Origin: Pseudomonadota bacterium
GTDB lineage: Bacteria > Pseudomonadota > Alphaproteobacteria > Reyranellales > Reyranellaceae
Reading direction: 5' to 3'
Assembly (NCBI GenBank): GCA_018240745.1
Contig: JAFEFF010000172.1
Span: 57,092-121,091, forward strand
Length of the DNA stretch: 64,000 nt
The translations under genes were made by a program, and so were the position numbers. A model generated the notes under the pieces. The model was not told the origin of the DNA and made no database searches. It was given only the letters and a program-made list of their open reading frames with translations. This document shows positions 1 to 8,608 of this stretch, in pieces (position 1 is the first letter of the stretch; every line of letters begins with the position of its first letter).

Positions 1-1
1 C

Positions 2-655
2 ACCGGCGCGCTGGCGATCCGCCGCCAGGGCATCTACTTCGCGATGATTACCCTCGCCTTCGCGCAGATGATCTATTTTCTCTGCGTGCAGATGCCGTTC
101 ACCGGCGGCGAGGACGGCCTGCAGGGCATCCCGCGCAAGCCGTTGTTCTTCGGGCTGCTCCCGACCGAGAACGACTACACGCTGTACTACGTCGTGCTGG
201 TGATCTTCCTGTTCGGCTTCGGCGCGATCTACCGCTTCATCCATTCGCCGTTCGGCCAGGTGCTGAAGGCGATCCGCGACAACGAGCAGCGTGCCCTGTC
301 CCTCGGCTACGAGGCCGACCGCTACAAGCTGCTGGCGTTCGTGCTGTCGGCTGCGGTCGCGGGCCTCGCCGGCGCCACCAAGGCGATGGTGGTGCACTTC
401 GCGACGCTGACCGACGTCGCCGCCAGTACCTCGGGCGAGGTCGTGCTGATGGCCCTGATCGGCGGCCTCGGCACCATCACCGGACCGGTGGTCGGCGGCT
501 TCGTGCTGGTCGCCATGCAGGACTATCTCGCCTTCGTCGGCCAGCTCGTGCTGGTGATCCAGGGCGCGATCTTCGTGGTGATCGTGCTCGGCGCGCGGCG
601 CGGCCTCGTCGGCGAGCTCAGCGCGTGGTGGAAGGCGCGCCGCCGGCCGGGATAG
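2..655 (+). CDS. livM: Branched-chain amino acid ABC transporter permease, LivM type (5' end cut off)
   Basis: Inner-membrane permease subunit of a Liv/Hml-type ABC importer for branched-chain amino acids or related amides. The reading frame is open from the window edge, so the N-terminus is missing; 217 residues remain against roughly 300-350 for full members. Visible family marks are the start of the conserved block (ALAIRRQGIYFAMITLAFAQ), the cytoplasmic loop with GQVLKAIRDNEQRALSLGY around residues 85-103, and the glycine-rich LIGGLGTITGPVVGG segment before the last helices. The ATP-binding and LivH genes must lie outside the window. The stop overlaps the convergent small gene at 618-866 by 38 bases. 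Substrate cannot be told from sequence. Confidence 0.93.
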   Translation, partial: TGALAIRRQGIYFAMITLAFAQMIYFLCVQMPFTGGEDGLQGIPRKPLFFGLLPTENDYTLYYVVLVIFLFGFGAIYRFIHSPFGQVLKAIRDNEQRALSLGYEADRYKLLAFVLSAAVAGLAGATKAMVVHFATLTDVAASTSGEVVLMALIGGLGTITGPVVGGFVLVAMQDYLAFVGQLVLVIQGAIFVVIVLGARRGLVGELSAWWKARRRPG

Positions 656-866
656 GCGGCTGCACCAGATCGTTGCAGTTGGTCGCGTGGGTCATCAGGC
701 AGTCTTCGACCACCGATGCTTCGCGCAGCCGATGGACCAGGAACAGGCCCGCCGCCACCAGCCCGGCCATGACCGCCAGCGCGATCAGCCTGCCGCGTCG
801 CCCGGCGGCCTCACGCTCCTCTTCGTCCTGTTCCAGGTACTCTTCGTCCTCGTAGCGGCTGGCCAT
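618..866 (-). CDS. Small single-pass membrane protein, unknown function
   Basis: An 82-residue protein with an acidic N-terminus rich in Glu, Asp and Tyr (MASRYEDEEYLEQDEEE), a basic patch (GRRGR, about residues 22-26), one hydrophobic segment (about 27-45) and a C-terminal tail with two cysteines (C56, C64). It sits 8 bases downstream of the RND pump gene on the same strand and is probably co-transcribed with it. I do not recognise the family. The charge distribution suggests the acidic head is cytoplasmic and the Cys-bearing tail periplasmic, where a disulfide could form; that is inference. Confidence 0.62.
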   Translation of the reverse strand: MASRYEDEEYLEQDEEEREAAGRRGRLIALAVMAGLVAAGLFLVHRLREASVVEDCLMTHATNCNDLVQPPIPAGGAPSTTR

Positions 867-874
867 GGCGCCCC

Positions 875-3800
875 TCAGTCGGCGGCACGCGCACCCGCTT
901 CGCCGGGCGCCTGATCCTTGGCCGGCACGTTCGCGGGAATCTCGCCGGTGGGGCGCCGGCGCTTGCCGCTCAGCCAGTGGGCGAAGCGATCGAAGTAGAG
1001 GTAGATGACCGGCGTCGTGTAGAGGGTCAGCCACTGCGACACCAGCAGGCCGCCGACGATGGCGATGCCGAGCGGCCGGCGCAGCTCGGAGCCGGCACCC
1101 TGGCCGAGGGCGAGCGGCAGCCCGCCGCCGATCGCGGCAAAGGTCGTCATCATGATCGGCCGGAAGCGCAGCAGGCAGGCTTCGTGGATCGCCTCCTGCG
1201 GACTCTTGCCGTGGGTGCGTTCGGCTTCGAGCGCGAAGTCGATCATCATGATCGCGTTCTTCTTGACGATGCCGATCAGCAGGATGATGCCGATCAGGGC
1301 GATGACGCTGAGATCGTAGCCCGTGATCATCAGCGCCAGCAGTGCGCCGACACCGGCCGACGGCAGCGCCGACAGGATCGTGATCGGATGCACGTAGCTC
1401 TCGTAGAGCATGCCGAGCACGATGTAGACGGCGAGGATCGCGGCGGCGATCAGGAACGGCGTCGACGACAGCGAGGACTGGAACGCCTGGGCCGTGCCCT
1501 GGAAGCTGCCGTCCAGCGTGATCGGAGTCCTGAGATCGGCCTCCATGCGCTTGATGGCGTCGACCGCCTGGCCGAGCGCCACCCCCGGCGCGAGGTTGAA
1601 GGAGAGCGTGACGGCGGGGAACTGACCCTGGTGGCTGATGGTCAGGGGCGCAATCCTGTTGGTGAAATGCGCCACCGTGCTCAGCGGTATCTGGGCGCCG
1701 TTCGCCCCGGGCACATACAGACGCGACAGGGAGGTCGGATCCCTGGTGAAGTCGGGTTGCGCCTCCAGCACGACCTTGTACTGGGTGCTCGAGGTGTAGA
1801 TGGTCGCCACCTGGCGCTGGCCGAAGGCGTCGTACAGCGTCTGGTCGATCGTGGCGAGCGACAGGCCAAGGCGTGAGGCCGTGTCGCGGTCGATGTCGAT
1901 CGCGACGTGCGGCGAGGCGATCTGCTGGTCGGACGCGACGTCCTGGAGCTGCGGCAGCTTCGCCATATGATCCTCGATGATCGGCGCCCAGTGATTGAGC
2001 TCGTCCGAATCGGTCGAGGTGAGGGTGTACTGGAACTCGGTCTTGCTGAGGCGGCCGCCGACATTGATGTCCTGGCCGGCCTGCATGAAGTACTTCACTC
2101 CCGGCACCTGGGCCACTTTCGGCCTGAGCCGCTGGATGACCTTCTGCGCCGAATCGCCCGGCCGCTCGGCGAACGGCTTGAGCTGGATGAACATGCGGGC
2201 GCTGTTCTCGGCCGAATTGCCGCCGGTCGAGCCGACGAAGCCGACGACACCGCTGACCGCCCGGTCCTGCTTGATGATGTCGGCGAGCTGGTTGGCGAGC
2301 TTGGACATCGCGTAGAAGGAGATGTCCTGGCGCGCCTCGGCCTGGCCGAAGATGAAGCCGGTATCCTGCTCGGGGAAGAAGCCCTTGGGGATGGTGACGT
2401 AAAGGTAGCCGGTGACGACGATCAACGCGATGGTCGACATCAGGGCGATGAACCGGTGGCGAAAAACCATGTTCAGCCCGCGGTCGTAGGCCCGCACCGC
2501 CCCGTTGAAGATGTCCTCGCACATCTGGTTCAGCCGGCCGCGCTTCTCGTCGCTGTGACGCTTGAGGAATTGGGCGCACATCACCGGCGTCAGCGTCAGC
2601 GAGACGAAGGCCGACATGCAGACCGCGACCGTAACCACCACGGCGAACTCGCGGAACAGCCGGCCGACGATGCCGCCCATGAACAGCAGCGGGATGAACA
2701 CGGCGATCAGCGAGAAGGTGATCGACACGATGGTGAAGCCGATCTGGCCCGCGCCTTTCAGCGCGGCATCGAACGGCCTCTCGCCTTCCTCGATGTAACG
2801 CACGATGTTCTCGATCATCACGATCGCATCGTCGACCACGAAGCCGACGGCGATGGTGAGGCCCATCAGCGACAGGTTGTCGATCGAATAGTCGCAGACA
2901 TACATCACCCCGAACGTGCCGACGATCGCCAGCGGTACGGTGATGCTGGGGATTATGGTCGCCCAGAGGTGGCGCAGGAAGATGAAGATCACCAGCACCA
3001 CGAGGCCGACGGTCAGCATCAGCGTGAACTGCACATCGTCGACCGAATCGCGGATCGATTGCGAGCGATCCGACATCAGGGTGACGTGCACGCTCGGCGG
3101 GATCGAGGCGAGCAGCCGCGGCATCAGGGCTTTGACCCGATTGACGATCTCGACGGTATTGGCGCCGGGTTGGCGGAAGATCAGCAGCAGCTCGGCGCGC
3201 TTGCCGTTGTACCAGGCGCCGGTGCGCGGCGACTTGGTGGCGTCGATCACGTTGCCGACGTCCTGCAGCTTGACCGGCGCGCCGTTGCGATAGGCGACGA
3301 TGATGTTCTTGTAGGCAGCGGCGTTGAACAGCTGGTCGTTGGTGTCCAGCATGACCGACTGATGGTCGTTCTCGAGATTTCCCTTGGGCTGGTTGACGGT
3401 CGAGGCGGTGAGGGCTGCGCGCACGTCCTCGAGCGAGATGCCGTGCGCGGCGAGAGCCGCCGGATTGGCCTGGACGCGGATCGCGAAGTCCTGCTGGCCG
3501 GCGACCAGGACCTGCGACACGCCGGTAACGGCGGAGATCTTCTGCGCCAGGATGACGAAGGCGTAGTCGTCGACCTTGTAGAGCGGCAGGTCGTCGGACG
3601 ACACGGCGTAGATCAGGACCGAGCGGTCGGCCGGGTTGACCTTGCGATAGGTCGGCGGATTGGGCAGGTCCTTGGGCAGCAGGCCGCTCGCCGCGTTGAT
3701 CGCCGTCTGCACATCGGTCGCGGCGCCGTCGATCTTGCGGCCGAGGTCGAACTGCAGGGTGATCGCGGTGGCGCCCAGGCCGCTGACCGAGTTCATCGAG

Positions 3801-4033
3801 GCGAGCCCTGGAATGGCGGCGAACTGCTGCTCCAGCGGCGTTGCGACGGAGGAGGCCATCGTCTCGGGGCTGGCGCCGGGCAGGGTGGCGCTCACGGTGA
3901 TGGTCGGAAAGTCGACGTTGGGGAGGGCCGACACCGGGAGCAGGCTGTAGGTCGCCGACCCGAAGACCAGCAGACCCAGCATCATCAGCGACGTGGCGAT
4001 CGGCCGGCGGATATAGGTTTCGGAGATGTTCAT
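875..4033 (-). CDS. RND efflux pump inner-membrane subunit (HAE-1/MdtB-C-like)
   Basis: Proton-driven tripartite efflux transporter subunit of 1052 residues, the usual length. It begins with the canonical short helix (MNISETYIRRPIATSLMMLG). The proton-relay Asp-Asp pair of helix 4 is present in the VVDDAIVMIENIVR motif near residue 400, and the repeated periplasmic porter and docking domains lie between the two membrane halves. Immediately upstream on the same strand, 8 bases away, is the adaptor gene, so the two form an operon. No TolC-like outer membrane gene is in the window, so the pump probably uses one encoded elsewhere. The similarity is closer to MdtB/MdtC-like pumps than to AcrB, by impression only. 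Substrates are unknown. Confidence 0.95.
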   Translation of the reverse strand: MNISETYIRRPIATSLMMLGLLVFGSATYSLLPVSALPNVDFPTITVSATLPGASPETMASSVATPLEQQFAAIPGLASMNSVSGLGATAITLQFDLGRKIDGAATDVQTAINAASGLLPKDLPNPPTYRKVNPADRSVLIYAVSSDDLPLYKVDDYAFVILAQKISAVTGVSQVLVAGQQDFAIRVQANPAALAAHGISLEDVRAALTASTVNQPKGNLENDHQSVMLDTNDQLFNAAAYKNIIVAYRNGAPVKLQDVGNVIDATKSPRTGAWYNGKRAELLLIFRQPGANTVEIVNRVKALMPRLLASIPPSVHVTLMSDRSQSIRDSVDDVQFTLMLTVGLVVLVIFIFLRHLWATIIPSITVPLAIVGTFGVMYVCDYSIDNLSLMGLTIAVGFVVDDAIVMIENIVRYIEEGERPFDAALKGAGQIGFTIVSITFSLIAVFIPLLFMGGIVGRLFREFAVVVTVAVCMSAFVSLTLTPVMCAQFLKRHSDEKRGRLNQMCEDIFNGAVRAYDRGLNMVFRHRFIALMSTIALIVVTGYLYVTIPKGFFPEQDTGFIFGQAEARQDISFYAMSKLANQLADIIKQDRAVSGVVGFVGSTGGNSAENSARMFIQLKPFAERPGDSAQKVIQRLRPKVAQVPGVKYFMQAGQDINVGGRLSKTEFQYTLTSTDSDELNHWAPIIEDHMAKLPQLQDVASDQQIASPHVAIDIDRDTASRLGLSLATIDQTLYDAFGQRQVATIYTSSTQYKVVLEAQPDFTRDPTSLSRLYVPGANGAQIPLSTVAHFTNRIAPLTISHQGQFPAVTLSFNLAPGVALGQAVDAIKRMEADLRTPITLDGSFQGTAQAFQSSLSSTPFLIAAAILAVYIVLGMLYESYVHPITILSALPSAGVGALLALMITGYDLSVIALIGIILLIGIVKKNAIMMIDFALEAERTHGKSPQEAIHEACLLRFRPIMMTTFAAIGGGLPLALGQGAGSELRRPLGIAIVGGLLVSQWLTLYTTPVIYLYFDRFAHWLSGKRRRPTGEIPANVPAKDQAPGEAGARAAD

Positions 4034-4041
4034 CGGCTTGG

Positions 4042-5223
4042 TCAGCCGCTCTTGCCGGGTTGCCCGCCTGGCGGCGCCGAAGTCGCGGTCGGCTGGTCGA
4101 CGCGCACGCGGGCGCCGTCGGTCAGCCGGTATTGCCCGTCGGCCACGATCTTCTCACCGACCGCGACGCCCTTCGTGATCACCGCGATGCCGTCCTGCGT
4201 CGCGGCAACCTCGAGCGCCCGACGCTCGACGGTGCCGTCGGCCCTGACGACGTAGCCGTAGGCGCCGTTGGGACCCTGCATGACCGCGCGCTGCGGCACC
4301 GTGGTCGCGTCCTTGCGGGTCGAAAGCTGCAGGCGGACGCTGACGAACTGGCCCGGCCAAAGCTGCTCGTCCTTGTTCTCGTAGGTCGCCTTCAGCCGCA
4401 ACGTGCCGGTCGCCGTGTCGATCTGGTTGTCGACCAGCGTCACCTTGCCCTCGGCAAGCTTGTAGGTGTCGTCAGCGCTGTAGGCGTAGGCGGTCAGCGC
4501 TTCCCTGGCCTGGGTCTTGCGCAGATTGTGGTTGGCGTACTGCGGCACGGTGAAGTTCACGAAGATCGGCTTGATCTCGGTGATCGTCACCAGCGTGGTT
4601 CCCTGGCCCGACTGCACCAGGTTTCCGAGGTCGACCAGCCGCTGGCCGGTACGGCCGTCGATCGGCGCGCGAACGTCCGAATAGACGAGATTGAGCTTGG
4701 CGGTGTCGATCGCCGCCTGGTCGCCGGCGATCGCGGCCTTGAGCCCGTCGACTTGCGCCTTCTGCTGGTCGTAGCTCTGGCGCGACTGGAAGCCCGGGCC
4801 GATCAGCTTGGCATAGCGCTCGAGATCGAGCTGCGCACCCTCGAGCTGCGCTTGATCGCGCTGCTTGGCCGCGACCGCGCGATCGAGCGCCGCCTGGTAC
4901 GGCCGCGGGTCGATCTGAAACAGCAGATCGCCTTCCTTGACGTCCTGGCCCTCGTGAAAATCGACTTTGACGATCTGGCCGTCGACCCGCGATTTGACCG
5001 CCACGGTCTTGTAGGCCTGCACCGTGCCCAGGCCTCGAATATAGACCGGCACGTCCTGGGCGGCGGCGACCGCGACGGTGACCGGAATGCCGGCCGGACC
5101 CGACGGCGCCACCGCCGGCCGCGCCTTGTCGCGAAGGGCCTGGTCGAAGACGAAATATCCGACGGAGGCAGCCACCAGCACCACGCCGACGATCACGATG
5201 CCGGACTTCCTCAGCTTGGCCAT
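4042..5223 (-). CDS. RND efflux periplasmic adaptor subunit (MdtA/HlyD-like)
   Basis: Membrane fusion protein of 393 residues linking the RND subunit to an outer membrane channel. An N-terminal uncleaved anchor (about residues 8-26) is followed by the split lipoyl/barrel-sandwich domain (RVDGQIVKVDFHEGQDVKEGD and later RAPIDGRTGQ), a coiled-coil hairpin rich in Ala/Gln/Lys (about 110-170), and a beta-barrel and membrane-proximal domain ending in a disordered Pro/Gly-rich tail. The start is set by a purine-rich site (GAGGCAGGTGG) just ahead of the ATG. First gene of the pump operon. The intergenic region upstream (5224-5408) holds its promoter; no regulator gene is adjacent. Confidence 0.94.
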   Translation of the reverse strand: MAKLRKSGIVIVGVVLVAASVGYFVFDQALRDKARPAVAPSGPAGIPVTVAVAAAQDVPVYIRGLGTVQAYKTVAVKSRVDGQIVKVDFHEGQDVKEGDLLFQIDPRPYQAALDRAVAAKQRDQAQLEGAQLDLERYAKLIGPGFQSRQSYDQQKAQVDGLKAAIAGDQAAIDTAKLNLVYSDVRAPIDGRTGQRLVDLGNLVQSGQGTTLVTITEIKPIFVNFTVPQYANHNLRKTQAREALTAYAYSADDTYKLAEGKVTLVDNQIDTATGTLRLKATYENKDEQLWPGQFVSVRLQLSTRKDATTVPQRAVMQGPNGAYGYVVRADGTVERRALEVAATQDGIAVITKGVAVGEKIVADGQYRLTDGARVRVDQPTATSAPPGGQPGKSG

Positions 5224-5408
5224 CCACCTGCCTCCGTTCCACCCCCAAGGGATACGAGACGTTCGGCCGTTTTATGTCCGCAGGGCAGCCGCATACGGGC
5301 GCAGATCGTCGCTCACGGGGTCAAAAACCTGTGATGGCGCAACAGGATACGATCACGGCCTGTTATGCTCCGAGCCGGCGGCCGCTCGGCCGGAAATCCG
5401 CATCCTGC

Positions 5409-5714
5409 CTATGGATTGTTCAGGATGCGGTCGAGCTCATCGCGCAGTTGGCGGACCGTGACGCTTTCGTTGGTGGTCAGCAGGTTCGCGACATGCCCCG
5501 GCAGCGGCTCGGAGCGTTCCGCCCGCTGCACCGCGACCTCGCTCTCGGGGTATTCCTGCGCTTCCATGCGCTGGAGCGCGTCGCGCAAGTGATAGGCCTC
5601 GCGCCGGTTGGGCTGCCGCCGGGCGCGCTCCAGTCCCGCGAGGAAGCGCGTGATCCGTCGAGCGATGTTGCCCCGTCCCGGGGCGCTGGCATCGGAACCT
5701 TCGATCATGGGCAT
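5409..5714 (-). CDS. Hypothetical protein, 101 residues
   Basis: A short soluble protein, charged and mostly helical by composition, with a leucine/arginine/glutamate-rich stretch (about residues 18-55) and a C-terminal helix ending DELDRILNNP. No signal peptide or membrane segment. I do not recognise a family. It reads toward the efflux operon but is separated from it by 185 bases, and it is divergent from the receptor gene at 5856. The codon use matches its neighbours, which favours a real gene over a chance frame. Confidence 0.5.
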   Translation of the reverse strand: MPMIEGSDASAPGRGNIARRITRFLAGLERARRQPNRREAYHLRDALQRMEAQEYPESEVAVQRAERSEPLPGHVANLLTTNESVTVRQLRDELDRILNNP

Positions 5715-5855
5715 TCAGTCCTAATCCGCCTGATGCGGGTTGGGCAAGGCAGCAGCGAGGATGAAATTGCAGCTTGAAATCCACGCTGCACGCCTTGCGG
5801 CGGCAGTCCGGGTTGGCGATGCTGCATCTCACCTTGGTTGGGGGCTGAACTGTCC

Positions 5856-6836
5856 GTGAAACGTCGAGCCTGTCTTGCAGCGGGTGCGCTGGCTGTACCG
5901 GCGCTGTTGCTTGGCCCGGCGCGGGGACAGGGCCTGCCGCGCGAGAAGGACGTGCGCATCTTCGTCGGCTTCGAGCAGGGTGGGGGCGCCGATTCCGTGG
6001 CGCGCGCCATTGCCGTGCAGTTGCAGCGCCGGACCAGCCGCCGGGTGATCATCGAGAATCGCACAGGCCAGTATGGCGCCATGCCGGGCGAGGTGGTCAG
6101 GAAGGCGCCGCCCGACGGAACCGAACTCGCGCTGCTGTCGTCGACGACCCTGGTTTCCCGGCTCGCCACCAAGAACTTCCCGTTCGATCCGGTGCGCGAT
6201 CTCACGCCGATCGCCAAGGTCGGCACTTTCCCGATCGCCTTCGCGGTGTCGCCGCTGGTGCAGGTCGATTCGTTCAAGGAGTACATCGACTGGGTGCGCG
6301 ACGGCGACGCGCAGCGCCATCGCATTGCCGTGTCGTCCAACACGACCTTCATCGAGGTGCTGAACGTGCTGCTGCGCCGCTCGATCGGCGAGCGGCTCGA
6401 GCCGGTGTCCTATCGCGGCGTCGTCGCCATCCTGGGCGACATGCGGGACGGCCGGATTCCCGCCGGCGTGAACACGCTCACCTCACTGCTGCCGCCGCAT
6501 CGCGGCCGCCGCTGCCGTATCCTGATGATCACCGGCAGCCGCCGGCTCCAGGTCGCACCCGATATCCCGACGGCTGCGGAGCTGGGCTATCCGACTCTCG
6601 ACATGGAGGAATGGTTCGCGTTCTTCGGGCCGCCCGGCATGCCGGCCGAGATGGTCGAGCAGCTGAACCGCCGCCTGCGCAGCGTGATCGACGATCAGGA
6701 AGTGGTCGCGCTGATGCGGCCGCTCGGCCTGGAAGTCGATACCGGCTCGCCCCAGGAGCTGGTGGCGTTGATCGAAGAGCACCGACGCATCTGGCAGGCC
6801 CGCATGGCGGCCACCGGGGTCCAGGCGTCGAATTAG
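5856..6836 (+). CDS. Tripartite tricarboxylate transporter substrate-binding protein (Bug family)
   Basis: Periplasmic solute receptor of about 326 residues. The chosen GTG start gives a clean signal peptide (KRRACLAAGALAVPALLLGPARGQ) with a paired Arg that may be a weak Tat signal; an upstream TTG at 5838 would add six residues. The mature part has typical Bug features: VRIFVGFEQGGGADSVARAIA near the N-terminus, an RVIIENRTGQYG-like loop, and the IMITGSRRLQVAPDIPTAAELG segment near residue 230. Bug proteins bind carboxylates or amino acids for TctAB-type or other permeases. It is orphan here: no permease gene is adjacent, which is common for the greatly expanded family. Ligand unknown. Confidence 0.88.
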   Translation: MKRRACLAAGALAVPALLLGPARGQGLPREKDVRIFVGFEQGGGADSVARAIAVQLQRRTSRRVIIENRTGQYGAMPGEVVRKAPPDGTELALLSSTTLVSRLATKNFPFDPVRDLTPIAKVGTFPIAFAVSPLVQVDSFKEYIDWVRDGDAQRHRIAVSSNTTFIEVLNVLLRRSIGERLEPVSYRGVVAILGDMRDGRIPAGVNTLTSLLPPHRGRRCRILMITGSRRLQVAPDIPTAAELGYPTLDMEEWFAFFGPPGMPAEMVEQLNRRLRSVIDDQEVVALMRPLGLEVDTGSPQELVALIEEHRRIWQARMAATGVQASN

Positions 6837-6839
6837 CCT

Positions 6840-8060
6840 TCATTCCGCCGCCTGCACCCGCTTGTCCGAGGCCGGGGAGATGTTCTTCATCGTGCCGCCG
6901 TAGCGATCGGTGAAGGCGGAGGTGTCGATTTCCTCGAGCTCGATCTCGCGGTTCAGCACCTGCTGCTTCCACTGCAGCAGCTTGGGATGCGCCTCCTGGA
7001 ATTCGGGCATCACTTCCCTGGCGAACAGCTCGAGCGATTCGCAGATGTGCTCGTGCGTGTTGCGGCCGGCCTGGTTCAGCAGCACGACCTGGTCGATATT
7101 GGACGACTGGAAGCGCCGCAGCTTGCGCCGGATCGTCTCCGGCGAGCCGATCAGGCCGCCGCGCAGCGCCGCCTGGTGGGCATCCGGGTTGGCCTGCTTC
7201 CACTTCTGGTACTCGTCCCACATGTTGACCGTGCCGGCCGGCGGACGACGGCGGCCGGGCGCCGCCGCATAGAAGCGCAGCGCGAACTGGAAGAAGGTGT
7301 CGCCGTCGGCGCGGGCGCGCGCCTCCTCGTCGGTCGGCGCGCACATGAAGAACGACACCAGCGCGAGGTTGGGGTTGGTGACGTAGTCGGCGAGCTTCTT
7401 CTGCCGCTTCACGAAGGCGTTGTAGTAGGCGTGCACCCAGGCGTGGGCGGCATCGGCCGAGACGAACTGGAAGCCGAGGGCCCCCATGCCCCATTCGCCG
7501 CACTTGGCCAGCGTCTCGAGCTGCGAGCAGGCGACCCACAGCGGCGGATGCGGCTTCTGCAACGGCTTCGGCACGACCTGGCGCAGCGGCATGTTGAAGT
7601 ACTTGCCCTGGTGCTCGCTCGGACCGTCCCTGAACATCGGCATGATGGCGCGGACGGCTTCCTCGAAGATCTCGCGCTTGTTCTCCATCTCGACGCCGAA
7701 CGGCTCGAGCTCGGTGATCGAGGCGCTCTCGCCCATGCCGAACTCGCAGCGCCCGTTCGACAGCAGGTCGAGGGTGGCGATCTTCTCGGCGACGCGCGCC
7801 GGATGGTTGGTGGTGAGCTGCATGATGCCGTGGCCGAGGCGGATCTGCCGGGTGCGCTGGCTGGCCGCGGCGAGAAACGACTCGGGGACCGGCGAGTGCG
7901 AATATTCCTCGAGGAAATGATGCTCGACCTGCCAGGCGTGGTCGTAGCCCAGCCGGTCGGCGATCTCGATCTGCTCCAGCGCGTTCTGGTACAGCCGGTG
8001 CTCGTCGCCGGGCGCCCATGGGCGCGGCAGTTGCAGCTCGTAGAAAATCCCGAATTTCAT
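6840..8060 (-). CDS. LLM-class flavin-dependent oxidoreductase (luciferase-like monooxygenase)
   Basis: 406-residue TIM-barrel flavoprotein of the bacterial luciferase superfamily, which oxidises substrates with O2 and reduced FMN or uses F420. Family marks include the early MKFGIFYELQLPRPW strand, the WQVEHHFLEEYSHSPVPESFLAAASQRT region (about 44-72) and IRLGHGIMQLTTNHPARVAEKIATLD (about 72-98). It starts 19 bases after the stop of the UGSC selenoprotein gene and is the last gene of that leftward run, so a joint pathway is likely. The C-terminal third (EIDTSAFTDRYGG) looks like a family-specific extension. The physiological substrate cannot be inferred. Confidence 0.9.
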   Translation of the reverse strand: MKFGIFYELQLPRPWAPGDEHRLYQNALEQIEIADRLGYDHAWQVEHHFLEEYSHSPVPESFLAAASQRTRQIRLGHGIMQLTTNHPARVAEKIATLDLLSNGRCEFGMGESASITELEPFGVEMENKREIFEEAVRAIMPMFRDGPSEHQGKYFNMPLRQVVPKPLQKPHPPLWVACSQLETLAKCGEWGMGALGFQFVSADAAHAWVHAYYNAFVKRQKKLADYVTNPNLALVSFFMCAPTDEEARARADGDTFFQFALRFYAAAPGRRRPPAGTVNMWDEYQKWKQANPDAHQAALRGGLIGSPETIRRKLRRFQSSNIDQVVLLNQAGRNTHEHICESLELFAREVMPEFQEAHPKLLQWKQQVLNREIELEEIDTSAFTDRYGGTMKNISPASDKRVQAAE

Positions 8061-8079
8061 GGGCGATTCCTCTTTGTGC

Positions 8080-8601
8080 TCAGGCCTGCATCAGGATGGG
8101 CAGGGCCTGCTTGTACGCGACCTGGGCGCGCGCCTTGAGTTCCGGCAGCGTGCAGCTGCCGATCGGATGCTGGACCGTCAGGAACGGGTAGTCGGGCAGG
8201 CCGAGGACGCGGGCGATGTTGCGGGCCGTGACCTCGAAGGGGGTGGTGCACAGGACCACCGCGCGCTTGCCGAGCTGTTCGAAGGTGATGCCGTCGTGCA
8301 GACTGCACGTCGAGCAGGACCCTCAATCGCCCAGGCCGGTGATCAGGAAGTCGACCTCCTGCGCGACCTGGACCAGGGTGTTGGAGGGAGCGGGGGCGCT
8401 CGCGTTCTTCTTCGAGGCCAGCTTGGCGACGGTGCAGCCATGGTGCTGCACGAACAGTGCCGCGACCTCGTTCAGCATCTCCTCGGCGTTGAGCTTGCCG
8501 TTTTCCAGGATGCCGATGCGCAGGCCGTCGATGCTGCCGAGCGCCGGCGCGCGCACCGCCTTGCGCCTGGGCGTCGTGGAGAGCGGCGAGTAGAGCTGCA
8601 T
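8080..8601 (-). CDS. UGSC-family selenoprotein (in-frame UGA read as selenocysteine)
   Basis: The frame opens at ATG 8601, meets TGA at 8323-8325 (codon 93), and continues open for 80 more codons to a final TGA at 8080-8082. Read through, the product is 173 residues with U93-G-S-C96-S-T-C99 right after ITGLGD, the signature of the UGSC family, which is known from metagenomic selenoprotein surveys. The downstream part reads as ordinary coding sequence (TFEQLGKRAVVLCTTPFEV, then LPDYPFLTVQHPIGSC) and ends 19 bases before the next gene. A hairpin resembling a bacterial SECIS lies at the right distance after the UGA. U-x-x-C is a redox motif like that of thioredoxin-fold enzymes. A plain gene caller would report only the 92-residue N-terminal fragment. 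Selenocysteine machinery genes are not in the window. Confidence 0.88.
8291..8313 (-). promoter_or_regulatory. SECIS-like hairpin within the UGSC gene
   Basis: On the coding (minus) strand, 19 bases after the UGA, a stem GUGCA / UGCAC (8308-8304 with 8300-8296) closes a GUC loop (8303-8301). It extends outward through C-G, an A.A mismatch, G-C, C-G and U.G. Bacterial SECIS hairpins sit just downstream of the UGA with a G in the short apical loop and are bound by SelB; the loop and spacing here closely recall the E. coli fdhF element, whose apex is UGCAGGUCUGCA. Function is inferred from position and shape. Confidence 0.7.
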
Positions 8602-8608
8602 TGGGGCC

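Noticed and set aside
1907..4255. 782-codon open frame antisense to the RND pump gene
   Set aside because: It mirrors the coding strand of a clear RND gene in a GC-rich genome. Its product is low-complexity and rich in His, Asp, Arg and Gln with no domain.
8057..8326. Leftward 89-codon frame overlapping the selenoprotein's second half
   Set aside because: It is an out-of-frame reading of the UGSC 3' part. The in-frame readthrough gives family-like sequence instead.
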